The notes under the pieces: generated by a model | What the model was told of the DNA's origin: nothing | Databases searched by the model: none | Seen by the model: the letters and a program-made list of their open reading frames with translations, nothing else | Made by a program: the position numbers and the translations under genes | Part shown: piece after piece, positions 1 to 7,961 of the stretch | Layout of the letters: each line of letters starts with the position of its first letter | Position numbering within the stretch: position 1 is the first letter of the stretch | From: Candidatus Tectimicrobiota bacterium | GTDB taxonomy: Bacteria > JACPUC01 | Direction of reading: 5' to 3' | DNA length: 64,000 nucleotides | Assembly (NCBI GenBank): GCA_016192455.1 | Contig: JACPUC010000009.1 | Location: 1 to 64,000, forward strand

Positions 1-196
1 CACAGCGTCGGGGCAAGGTGCCGCCGCTGCTTGAGCCAGGGGCGGGGCAGCCATCTGCCTGGGCGTTGACGCAGACAGGCGCCTGCGGGCAGGCAGGCGT
101 CGTCCAGCTTCCTGAACCCGACGCACCAGGACGACGACCCCCGCACCCTGACCTATCACCCCTGCCGGTAACCATTACCCCGACAGGCTCCTAGGC
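1..196. other. 5' edge region, no recognisable gene
   Basis: I see no convincing coding sequence here. The frame that later encodes the small Cys-rich ORF is interrupted by stop codons at 32-34, 113-115 and 149-151. The DNA is GC-rich with short direct repeats such as gggcaggcaggc. It may be a decayed end of the accessory island. Confidence 0.4.
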
Positions 197-364
197 GTGG
201 AAGCATCGACGCCGCGTCCTGGTAGGCTTGGCCTCAGGGTTCGTGCTCGCAGTCACCTCATCTGTGACGGCTGCCAGACGGCGCTGTGCCGACCTTGCTT
301 GAAGGACCTTGCGCAACCACCGCGGGCAAAGCAGCAAAGGGGTGTTGGCTTCATCCAACCATGA
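197..364 (+). CDS. Possible small CxxC-x4-CxxC protein ahead of the helicase
   Basis: A 55-codon frame opens with GTG at 197 and ends in TGA at 362-364, overlapping the ATG of the helicase at 361 in an ATGA coupling. It encodes CDGC followed four residues later by CRPC, a spacing typical of small zinc-binding knuckles. The start is uncertain because the frame has been open since 152 and no good ribosome-binding site is visible. It could be the remnant C-terminus of a longer zinc-ribbon protein or simple chance. The translational overlap is the main argument for reality. Confidence 0.25.
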   Translation: MEASTPRPGRLGLRVRARSHLICDGCQTALCRPCLKDLAQPPRAKQQRGVGFIQP

Positions 365-3300
365 AACTGATTAAGAACACAGGCAGCGACCGCGTGATCG
401 ACGAACTTCGCCGGACCCTTGTGCCTATGTCGTCGCTCGATGTGGCCTCTCCGTCGTTTTCGCTCTTCGCCTTCGCGGAGCTGCGTGATCTGTTGGAAAA
501 ACTTGACGGCTGCCGCGTGGTGCTCCCGGCAATCAACGACAGCGGACTCGGACTGACCGGCTCGGATATGGACCGTGCCTTTCGGAATCGCCTTCAACTC
601 CGTTGGCTCGCGCGCGAGTGCGCTACATGGATCAAGAAGAAGGTGGAGCTGCGGGGTGCGCCGGCCTTGCTGCCGCAATCCATCATCATCGCGGGGAAGC
701 CGGAATCAGGTGTTCATCGGGTCATTACCGGCAATTGCGCTTTCACAACGGAAGGTTTGGGCATCACTCCCGGCAATCAGTTCAGTCTGATCCAGTGTTC
801 CGAGAATCCCGAGGAATCCACTATCCTTAGTTCTTGGTTCACGGGCCTTTGGAATACACTGCCAGCTTCCGATCAACAGAAAGCCCGATTCCTCTCGCGT
901 CTTCAGGAACTCGCCGATCCGAACCCCCCATCACTCATCTACTACCTGACCCTCTTCCACATTTTTAAAGAACACGGTGACGAACTGGACGAAGAGCGCA
1001 TCGTCAAGTCCGCCACCGGTATCCGCAACACAACCGTCTGGAAGAAGCTGTTTAAGTTCCAGCGGGACGGCGTCATCGGAGCCATCGATAAACTCGAGCG
1101 TTTGGGCGGCTGCATCATCGCGGACAGTGTGGGCCTCGGCAAGACCTTCGAGGCGCTCGCCATCATAAAATACTACGAGTTGCGCAATGACCGCGTTCTG
1201 GTGCTGGTGCCTAAGCGTCTGCGCGACAACTGGACACTTTACAAGGCCAACGACCGTCGTAACTTCCTCGCCTCTGACCGCTTCAATTACGACGTGCTCA
1301 ACCACACCGATCTCTCCCGCGATGGTGGCTCTTCAGGCGACATCGACCTCGCCCACGTCAATTGGGGCAACTACGACCTCGTGGTCATCGACGAGTCCCA
1401 CAACTTCCGCAACAAGGCCACCCACAATGACCGCGAGACCCGTTACGACCGCCTCATGCGGCGTATCATCAAGGAGGGCGTCAAGACCCGTGTGCTCATG
1501 CTCTCCGCCACGCCGGTTAACAACCGCCTCGCCGATCTCAAGAACCAGATCGCCTTCGTCACCGAGGCTGACGACATGGCTCTGGACGCTTATGGCATTT
1601 CCAGCGTCGAGGCGACGGTTCGCCAAGCGCAGCTTCAGTTCAATCGCTGGCTCGCCCTGGAAGACGCCGACCGCCGCCCCACCCGGCTCCTGGACATGCT
1701 CGGGTTCGACTACTTCAAGCTGCTCGACCTTCTGACCATCGCCCGCTCCCGCAAGCACATCGAGAAGTACTACGGCACCCGCGAGATGGGCCGGTTCCCG
1801 GAACGACTCAAGCCCATCAACATCAAGCCTGACGTGGACCTTGCCGGTGAGTTCCGCTCCATCCGCGACATCAACAACGAAATCCGCCGCCTCACTCTCG
1901 CGGCTTACGCGCCCCTCCGCTACGTCCTGCCGCATAAGCAGGGAACCTACGACGCCAAATACAGCACTCAGGTTCGCGGCGGCGAGAGCTTCTTTCGGCA
2001 GGTGGATCGGGAGGAGAGCCTAGTCCACTTGCTGCGGGTGAACGTCTTGAAACGGATGGAGAGTTCGGTCACCTCCTTTGCTCTCACGCTCCAGCGCCAA
2101 CTCGCCGACGTGGAAGCCACCCTGGCCAAGATCGAGGCCCACGCGGAGGGGGTGGAGGAGATCGACATCGAGGACGTGGACACGGACGACCCGGCTTTCG
2201 AGAGCCTCCTGGTCGGGCGCAAGGTCAAGGTGCTTCTCCAGGATGTGGACCGCGTTCGCTGGCAGCAGGACCTCATCGAGGATCGCAACCGCCTAGCCAC
2301 GCTCCTCTCCGCAGCGAAACAGGTGAGCGCGGCTCGTGACGCCAAGCTCAGCGCTCTCCGCAAGGTCATCGAGCGCAAGTGCCACCAACCGCTCAATGCC
2401 GGCAACCGAAAACTGCTCGTCTTCACTGCGTTCGCCGATACCGCCCACTATCTCTACCGCGAGCTTTCGGACTGGGCACGGAGTGACCTTGGCCTGCACT
2501 CGGCCCTTGTCACCGGCGCCGGTTACAACAAGACCACGCTGCCCCACCTCCGCAAGGACTTCGTCAGCATCATCACGTCGTTCTCGCCGCGTTCCACGGA
2601 GCGTCCCGAGGACCTCGCCGGCGAAGGCGAACTCGACCTACTCATCGCAACGGATTGCATCAGCGAAGGTCAGAACCTTCAGGACTGCGACACCGTCATC
2701 AACTACGACATCCATTGGAACCCGGTGCGCATCATCCAGCGTTTTGGCCGTATTGACCGGATCGGCTCGCCCAACGAGCGCATCCAGCTCATCAACTTCT
2801 GGCCCAATATGGAGCTGGATGAATACATCAACCTTGAACAGCGCGTTAGCGGCCGCATGATGCTCCTCGATATTTCCGCCACCGGTGAAGAAAACATCAT
2901 CGAGCACCAGTCCGGCAACCAGATGAACGATCTCGAATACCGCCGCAAGCAACTCCTTAAGCTCCAGGATGCCGTCATCGACCTCGAAGACCTCAGCAGC
3001 GGCGTCTCCATCGCCGACCTCACTCTCACTGACTTCCGCATTGATCTGGCAGGGTTCCTCAAGGAAAACGCCGGGAAGTTGGAGGGCCTGCCGTTTGGCA
3101 CGTTGGCCGTCACCACCGCGCTGGGCAGCGGCGAATCCGCCATCCCGCCGGGCATCATCTTCTGCCTGCGGGCCGTAGGCGCGGCGGCGTTGAAAGCCAT
3201 CGAGCCGGATTACCCTCTCGCCCCGCATTACATCGTGCAGGTGGGCGACGACGGGGTGATCCTACTGCCGTTCACTCAGGCCAAGCAGGCGCTCGACCGC

Positions 3301-3570
3301 CTCAAGCGGCTCTGCATCGGGCGCGACCTGCCCGACGCCGGAGCCTGCGCCAGCTTCGACAAGGTGACCAAGGACGGTAAGGACATGAGCACCGCCCGAG
3401 AGCTGCTCGCCAAGGCCGTTGCCTCCATCGAGGGCAAAAAGGAGGAGCGTGCCGTCGCCAGTCTTTTCACTCCCGGCGGCACCCATGCCATGAGGGGCGA
3501 GTTCCAGGGCTTGAACGACTTCGAGGTGGTGGCGTTCCTTGTGGTGTTACCGGAGGCGGCGAGCGCATGA
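361..3570 (+). CDS. SNF2/HepA-type DEAD-like helicase of a defence operon
   Basis: This is a 1069-residue superfamily 2 ATPase. Visible motifs in order are Walker A ADSVGLGKT (about residues 254-262), the DESH box in VIDESHNF (about 344), motif III LSATPVNNR (about 380) and the C-terminal motif VI IIQRFGRIDRIGS (about 788-800). This arrangement marks SNF2/RapA-like DNA translocases. I chose ATG 361 over the upstream GTG at 286 because the sequence from MKLIKN onward is protein-like and the start overlaps the preceding frame by ATGA. Its stop at 3570 overlaps the next gene by 4 bases. The role is inferred: an accessory remodeller or translocase for the downstream type III-like restriction-modification genes. 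The first 230 residues match no domain I recognise. Confidence 0.85.
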   Translation: MKLIKNTGSDRVIDELRRTLVPMSSLDVASPSFSLFAFAELRDLLEKLDGCRVVLPAINDSGLGLTGSDMDRAFRNRLQLRWLARECATWIKKKVELRGAPALLPQSIIIAGKPESGVHRVITGNCAFTTEGLGITPGNQFSLIQCSENPEESTILSSWFTGLWNTLPASDQQKARFLSRLQELADPNPPSLIYYLTLFHIFKEHGDELDEERIVKSATGIRNTTVWKKLFKFQRDGVIGAIDKLERLGGCIIADSVGLGKTFEALAIIKYYELRNDRVLVLVPKRLRDNWTLYKANDRRNFLASDRFNYDVLNHTDLSRDGGSSGDIDLAHVNWGNYDLVVIDESHNFRNKATHNDRETRYDRLMRRIIKEGVKTRVLMLSATPVNNRLADLKNQIAFVTEADDMALDAYGISSVEATVRQAQLQFNRWLALEDADRRPTRLLDMLGFDYFKLLDLLTIARSRKHIEKYYGTREMGRFPERLKPINIKPDVDLAGEFRSIRDINNEIRRLTLAAYAPLRYVLPHKQGTYDAKYSTQVRGGESFFRQVDREESLVHLLRVNVLKRMESSVTSFALTLQRQLADVEATLAKIEAHAEGVEEIDIEDVDTDDPAFESLLVGRKVKVLLQDVDRVRWQQDLIEDRNRLATLLSAAKQVSAARDAKLSALRKVIERKCHQPLNAGNRKLLVFTAFADTAHYLYRELSDWARSDLGLHSALVTGAGYNKTTLPHLRKDFVSIITSFSPRSTERPEDLAGEGELDLLIATDCISEGQNLQDCDTVINYDIHWNPVRIIQRFGRIDRIGSPNERIQLINFWPNMELDEYINLEQRVSGRMMLLDISATGEENIIEHQSGNQMNDLEYRRKQLLKLQDAVIDLEDLSSGVSIADLTLTDFRIDLAGFLKENAGKLEGLPFGTLAVTTALGSGESAIPPGIIFCLRAVGAAALKAIEPDYPLAPHYIVQVGDDGVILLPFTQAKQALDRLKRLCIGRDLPDAGACASFDKVTKDGKDMSTARELLAKAVASIEGKKEERAVASLFTPGGTHAMRGEFQGLNDFEVVAFLVVLPEAASA

Positions 3571-4340
3571 ATTTTGCCTTGGTCATCAACGCCTTGGCCA
3601 TGCCGCCCGACGCCCGCGTGGATCAGCGGGTGCCAAAGAGGTTGCTGCTGGAACATGGTGCTCCCACCGCCGCCGACAAGCGGCAGATTCAGGACGGCAT
3701 CGAGGAAACGCTCTGGGTGGCCGCACTCAAGCCCACCACTATCGGCGTGCCGATCTTCAGAGACGGGGTCCGCGAGTATCTGGAGATCGCCGTGCTCACC
3801 GTCACGCTTCGCGCGGCCGCGAAGCCGAGCCGCCTTGTCGAACTGCTTCATCGCGCCATACCCTATCCCCTCGTGCTCGTGGTGGCGCACGGCAGTACTG
3901 TCAGCCTTTCGCTGGCCCACAAACGTTGGTCGCAGAGTGAGACTGGCAAGGTGGTCATCGAGGACGTGCGCTGCACGGCTCCGTTTCGACCGGATGCGCC
4001 GACGGCGGAACAGGCTTCGTTTCTCGCCAGCCTAGCGCTCTCTGGGCTGCCGCGCCGTGATCTCTACGCGCTCTATCAGGGCTGGCTCGACCGCGTGGCC
4101 GCGCTGGAGGCAGCGCAGATCACCGGCGCGTTCGCCCCGCCGGATTCCCCAGAGCGCGCGGTGGCCTTGCGCGATGGTCTTGATACCCACGCGCGGCTCC
4201 AGCGTGATATTACTGTCCTGCGCGCCCAGGCGACGAAGGAGAAGCAGCTCAACCGCCGCGTGGAGCTGAACCTGGAGATCAAGCGGCTGGAAGCCGAACT
4301 GGACGCGGTCGGCCAATTATTGCGAGAGGAAACCCCGTGA
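3567..4340 (+). CDS. DUF4391 domain protein
   Basis: This 257-residue protein starts in an ATGA overlap with the helicase and ends in a GTGA-type overlap with the next gene, so it is translationally coupled on both sides. The sequence (VPKRLLLEHG, IEETLWVAALKPTTIGVP, then YPLVLVV) matches my memory of DUF4391, a family commonly encoded between helicases and DNA methyltransferases of restriction-modification loci. The C-terminal 60 residues are charged and probably coiled-coil (repeated K/R/E with heptad-spaced Leu). No catalytic motif is visible. The biochemical role is unknown; context implies a structural partner of the helicase or Mod complex. Confidence 0.75.
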   Translation: MNFALVINALAMPPDARVDQRVPKRLLLEHGAPTAADKRQIQDGIEETLWVAALKPTTIGVPIFRDGVREYLEIAVLTVTLRAAAKPSRLVELLHRAIPYPLVLVVAHGSTVSLSLAHKRWSQSETGKVVIEDVRCTAPFRPDAPTAEQASFLASLALSGLPRRDLYALYQGWLDRVAALEAAQITGAFAPPDSPERAVALRDGLDTHARLQRDITVLRAQATKEKQLNRRVELNLEIKRLEAELDAVGQLLREETP

Positions 4341-4936
4341 AGGTTTCAACCATCCTTGATCACATCGACAATGGGCACATCGCGTTGCCCGAATTTCAGC
4401 GCGGCTATGTCTGGAACCGTGATCAGGTGCGCGCGCTGTTCAGTTCGCTCTACCGCAGGCATCCTGTCGGCGGGTTGCTGGTGTGGGTTACGGAGTCGAA
4501 GACGGCGACCCATCGCTGCGACGGCCCGCTGTCGGCGGGGGTGGTGAAGCTGCTGCTCGACGGCCAGCAGCGCATGACCTCGCTCTATGGTGTCGCGCGC
4601 GGCAAGCCGCCGAAGTTTTTCGATGGCAACGCGGCGGCCTTCACCGGGCTACGATTCCACCTCGAAACGGAGACATTCGCCTACTACCAGCCGCTAAAGA
4701 TGCAGGGCGATTCGCTGTGGATCGATGTCACTGATCTCATGAGCAATGGACAAGCCGGCCATGAAGCACTGGTTGAAGGCCTGTCCGAGAACCCGGCGAT
4801 TGGAATAAAGGCGGTCAAGTATTCGGGACGAATCGCGCGTAAGAACTACGTGCAGAAAAAGATTCTGGCCAACGAGGATGGCCAGAATGCCCCGACCGCG
4901 GTGATCGAAAGCGTTCAAGGCTGGTTTGCGAGGTAG
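4337..4936 (+). CDS. Truncated DUF262 (GmrS-like) protein
   Basis: The first 140 or so residues are a clear DUF262 domain, a ParB/sulfiredoxin-fold nucleotide-binding module. It has PEFQR at residues 18-22 with YVWN following, and the hallmark DGQQR at 75-79. Family members I recall run to about 550-700 residues and carry a C-terminal HNH nuclease (DUF1524) or further helical domains. This protein ends at residue 199, and its last 55 residues do not look like that family. The start overlaps the DUF4391 stop, so the gene is placed inside the operon. It is probably a truncated or deletion-fused derivative; an intact standalone regulator is less likely. Confidence 0.75.
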   Translation: MKVSTILDHIDNGHIALPEFQRGYVWNRDQVRALFSSLYRRHPVGGLLVWVTESKTATHRCDGPLSAGVVKLLLDGQQRMTSLYGVARGKPPKFFDGNAAAFTGLRFHLETETFAYYQPLKMQGDSLWIDVTDLMSNGQAGHEALVEGLSENPAIGIKAVKYSGRIARKNYVQKKILANEDGQNAPTAVIESVQGWFAR

Positions 4937-4944
4937 CATGAGGA

Positions 4945-6867
4945 ATGAGAAACATGAAGAAACTTACCCACGCGGACCCCGAAATCAAGTCCCCCGACCT
5001 CGTGGCGGAGAACATCGAGCAGCTCCAGGCGCTGTTCCCAGAAGCCATTACCGAGGGCAAGGTGGATTTCGAGGTGCTGAAACAGCTCCTCGGCGGCGCG
5101 GTGGAGGAGCGCGAGGAGAAGTACGGACTCAATTGGAACGGCAAGCGCCGCGCCCGCCAGCTCGCTCTCACCCCCTCCACTGGCACCCTGCGCCCCTGCC
5201 CGGAGGAGAGCGTGGATTGGGACACCACCCAGAACCTGATGATCGAGGGCGACAACCTTGAAGTCCTCAAGCTGCTCCAAAAATCCTACGCTGGGAAAGT
5301 GAAGCTCATCTACATCGACCCGCCCTATAACACCGGCAAGGACTTCGTCTATCCCGACAACTTCCGGGACAACATCCGCAACTACCTCGAACTCACCGGC
5401 CAAGTGGATGGCGAAGGCCGCAAGCTCTCCTCCAACACTGAAGCCTCCGGCCGCTTCCACACCGACTGGCTTAACATGATGTATCCGCGGCTGAAGCTGG
5501 CGAGGAATCTGTTGCAGGAGGACGGGGTACTTTTTATTTCGATTGATGACGGTGAAGTTAGCCATCTACGAAGCATTTGTGATGAGGTGTTCGGCCCGGA
5601 AAACTTCATAGCATTATTCGTCTGGGAGAAAAGGACAACGCGTGAGAACCGACGTGTTTTTTCATTCAACCACGAGTATGTGATGTGCGTCGCAAAGAAC
5701 AAACCAGAGTTTGAACAAACTCGCAATCTTCTGCCGACTACCGATGAAGTGCGCGAGCGCTACTCAAATCCGGACAATGATCCGCGAGGACCGTGGCAGT
5801 CTGTTTCTCTTAATGCTCAAGCCGGTCATGCCACGAAAGAACAGTTCTATTCCTTAACGACTCCAGGAGGCCGTGTTCTGCAACCACCGTCAGGCCGTTG
5901 CTGGGCGGTTACGAAACCCAAATTGGAAGAGCTTATTGCGGCCAACCGCGTTTGGTTCGGTGAAACGGGTCACAACGTTCCGCGCCGCAAACTTTTCCTT
6001 TCAGAGGCAAAGGACGGACTAACCCCCCACACTCTTTGGACTGCATCTGAGGTTGGAACAAATGATACGGCGAAGAAAGAACTCATCGAATTATTCGATG
6101 GCATAGAAGTGTTCGATACTCCTAAGCCGCTCGGTTTGATCGAGAGGATGATTGAACTCACTACAGACAAGTCGGACTTGGTTCTAGATTTTTTTGCTGG
6201 TGCAGGGCCAGCTGGCGAAGCAGTGTTCCGCAAAAATAGAGCAGACAGCAGCAACCGCCGCTACATCCTCGTCCAACTTCCCGAACCGCTTGATCCTGAC
6301 AACAAAGACCAGAAAACAGCCGCCGATTTCTGCGACAAACTTGGCAAGCCCCGCACCATCGCTGAACTGACCAAAGAGCGGCTGCGTCGGGCCGGAAAGA
6401 AGATTCGAGAGAAATATCCGCTGTTCGCGGGCGATCTTGGTTTCCGCGTCTTCAAGCTCGCCTCCAGTAACATCCACGCCTGGGAGCCGGACCGGGACAA
6501 CCTGCCGAAGACCCTTCAGGAGTCCATCGAGCACCTGAAGGCCGACCGCACCGAGGCGGACATCCTTTTCGAGGTGCTGCTCAAGCTCGGCCTCGATCTG
6601 ACGGTGCCGATTGAAGAGAAGGCCATCTCGGGCAAGACCGTCCATGGCATCGGCGCGGGAACGCTTCTGGTATGCCTCGCCGAACACATTGCCACCGCCG
6701 AAGTGGAGCCGCTTGCGCTGGGTATTGTGGGCTGGCGCAAGGCAATGGCCCCGGCGGGCGAAAGCACCGTGGTTTTCCGTGACAGCGCCTTTGCCGACGA
6801 CGTGGCGAAAACGAACCTCACCGCCATTCTCCAGCAGCACGGCCTGGAAAACGTGAGGAGCCTGTGA
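4945..6867 (+). CDS. Type III restriction-modification Mod subunit (N6-adenine DNA methyltransferase)
   Basis: This 640-residue beta-class methyltransferase transfers methyl groups from S-adenosylmethionine to adenine and normally also supplies sequence recognition to the Res subunit. The catalytic DPPYNTG motif sits at about 124-130, followed by motif V/VI-like TDWLNMMYPRL and VLFISIDD. The SAM-binding motif comes late, at about 411, and reads LDFFAGAGPAG instead of the usual FAGSGTTA. Between them (about 5490-6260) lies a conspicuously A/T-richer stretch, the expected target-recognition domain. ATG 4945 is used; ATG 4954 four codons in is an alternative. The stop overlaps the next ATG by one base (TGATG). 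Confidence 0.9.
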   Translation: MRNMKKLTHADPEIKSPDLVAENIEQLQALFPEAITEGKVDFEVLKQLLGGAVEEREEKYGLNWNGKRRARQLALTPSTGTLRPCPEESVDWDTTQNLMIEGDNLEVLKLLQKSYAGKVKLIYIDPPYNTGKDFVYPDNFRDNIRNYLELTGQVDGEGRKLSSNTEASGRFHTDWLNMMYPRLKLARNLLQEDGVLFISIDDGEVSHLRSICDEVFGPENFIALFVWEKRTTRENRRVFSFNHEYVMCVAKNKPEFEQTRNLLPTTDEVRERYSNPDNDPRGPWQSVSLNAQAGHATKEQFYSLTTPGGRVLQPPSGRCWAVTKPKLEELIAANRVWFGETGHNVPRRKLFLSEAKDGLTPHTLWTASEVGTNDTAKKELIELFDGIEVFDTPKPLGLIERMIELTTDKSDLVLDFFAGAGPAGEAVFRKNRADSSNRRYILVQLPEPLDPDNKDQKTAADFCDKLGKPRTIAELTKERLRRAGKKIREKYPLFAGDLGFRVFKLASSNIHAWEPDRDNLPKTLQESIEHLKADRTEADILFEVLLKLGLDLTVPIEEKAISGKTVHGIGAGTLLVCLAEHIATAEVEPLALGIVGWRKAMAPAGESTVVFRDSAFADDVAKTNLTAILQQHGLENVRSL

Positions 6868-7961
6868 TGGCCCGGCGGACGCGCAATGGCGAACGCGGCG
6901 TGGGCGGGTCGGCTGGAGAGATTCTGCTCTACGAGACCGAAGATGGGCGCACGCGGGTGGAGTGCCGCTTCGCGGCAGAGAGCCTCTGGATGACGCAGGC
7001 GCTCATGGCGGAGTTGTTCCAGACAACCCCGCAGAACATCACCCTGCACCTGAAGGCGCTGTACCAGGAAGGTGAAATCAGCGAGGCGGCAACTTGTAAG
7101 GATTACTTACAAGTTCGCACCGAAGGCGGGCGCGAGGTGCGCCGCGCCGTGAAGCACTACAACCTGGACGCGATTCTGGCCGTGGGCTACCGGGTGCGCT
7201 CGCCGCGCGGCGCCCAGTTCCGCCAGTGGGCCACGGAGCGGTTGCGGGAGTATCTCGTCAAGGGCTTCACGCTGGATGACGAGCGGCTGAAGCACCCGCC
7301 GGTCGAGGGTTCGGGCGTACCGGACTACTTCGATGAGTTGCTGGAGCGCATCCGTGACATTCGCGCTAGTGAGGCGCGGATGTACCTGCGGGTACGCGAA
7401 ATCTTCGCCCTGGCCGCCGACTATGACCCGTCGCGGAAGGACACCACGACCTTCTTCCAGATCATGCAGAACAAGCTGCACTTCGCCGTGACAGGTCAGA
7501 CGGCCGCCGAGCTGATCGCCGCCCGCGCGGACCACGCGCAACCGAATATGGGTTTGACCAACTGGAAGGGCGGCCGGGTGAGCAAGGCCGATGTGACGGT
7601 GGCCAAGAACTACCTTGCGGGCGAGGAAATCAGCGAGCTTAACCGCATCGTGACCATGTGGCTGGACTTCGCCGAAGACCAGGCGCGGCGCCGGAAGCAA
7701 ATCTTCCTGAAGGCCTGGGAAACCAAGCTCAACGAGTTTCTCCGCTTCAGCGACCGCGTGGTGCTCGACGCCGCCGGCACCGTCAGCCACCAGCAGGCCG
7801 CGAGCAAGGCCGAAGCGGAATACGAGCAGTTCGCTGCACGGCGGCGCGGATTGCTGGAAGCGCAGGGCGAACAGGACAACATCGAGGCGCTGGAAGCAGC
7901 GGCAAAACAACTGGAGGCACCCAAGAAGCCGTCGACAGGGAAGCGGGGGAAGCACGAATGA
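6867..7961 (+). CDS. RhuM-family protein
   Basis: This 364-residue protein has the RhuM layout. An N-terminal segment resembles a winged helix (SLWMTQALMAELFQTTPQNI) and is followed by the conserved VRTEGGREVRRAVKHYNLD and YRVRSPRGAQFRQWA blocks. RhuM proteins are frequent in pathogenicity and defence islands and are thought to be DNA-associated, but no reaction is established. ATG 6867 overlaps the Mod stop (TGATG), and its own TGA overlaps the Res ATG at 7958 (ATGA), so it is co-translated with the restriction subunits. That placement argues for a functional link with the type III enzyme. The last 90 residues are helical and charged. Confidence 0.85.
   Translation: MARRTRNGERGVGGSAGEILLYETEDGRTRVECRFAAESLWMTQALMAELFQTTPQNITLHLKALYQEGEISEAATCKDYLQVRTEGGREVRRAVKHYNLDAILAVGYRVRSPRGAQFRQWATERLREYLVKGFTLDDERLKHPPVEGSGVPDYFDELLERIRDIRASEARMYLRVREIFALAADYDPSRKDTTTFFQIMQNKLHFAVTGQTAAELIAARADHAQPNMGLTNWKGGRVSKADVTVAKNYLAGEEISELNRIVTMWLDFAEDQARRRKQIFLKAWETKLNEFLRFSDRVVLDAAGTVSHQQAASKAEAEYEQFAARRRGLLEAQGEQDNIEALEAAAKQLEAPKKPSTGKRGKHE

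Noticed and set aside
7658-7957. 100-codon N-terminal extension of the Res subunit
   Set aside because: It lies inside the RhuM gene in another frame. The ATGA overlap at 7958 gives the family-typical start.
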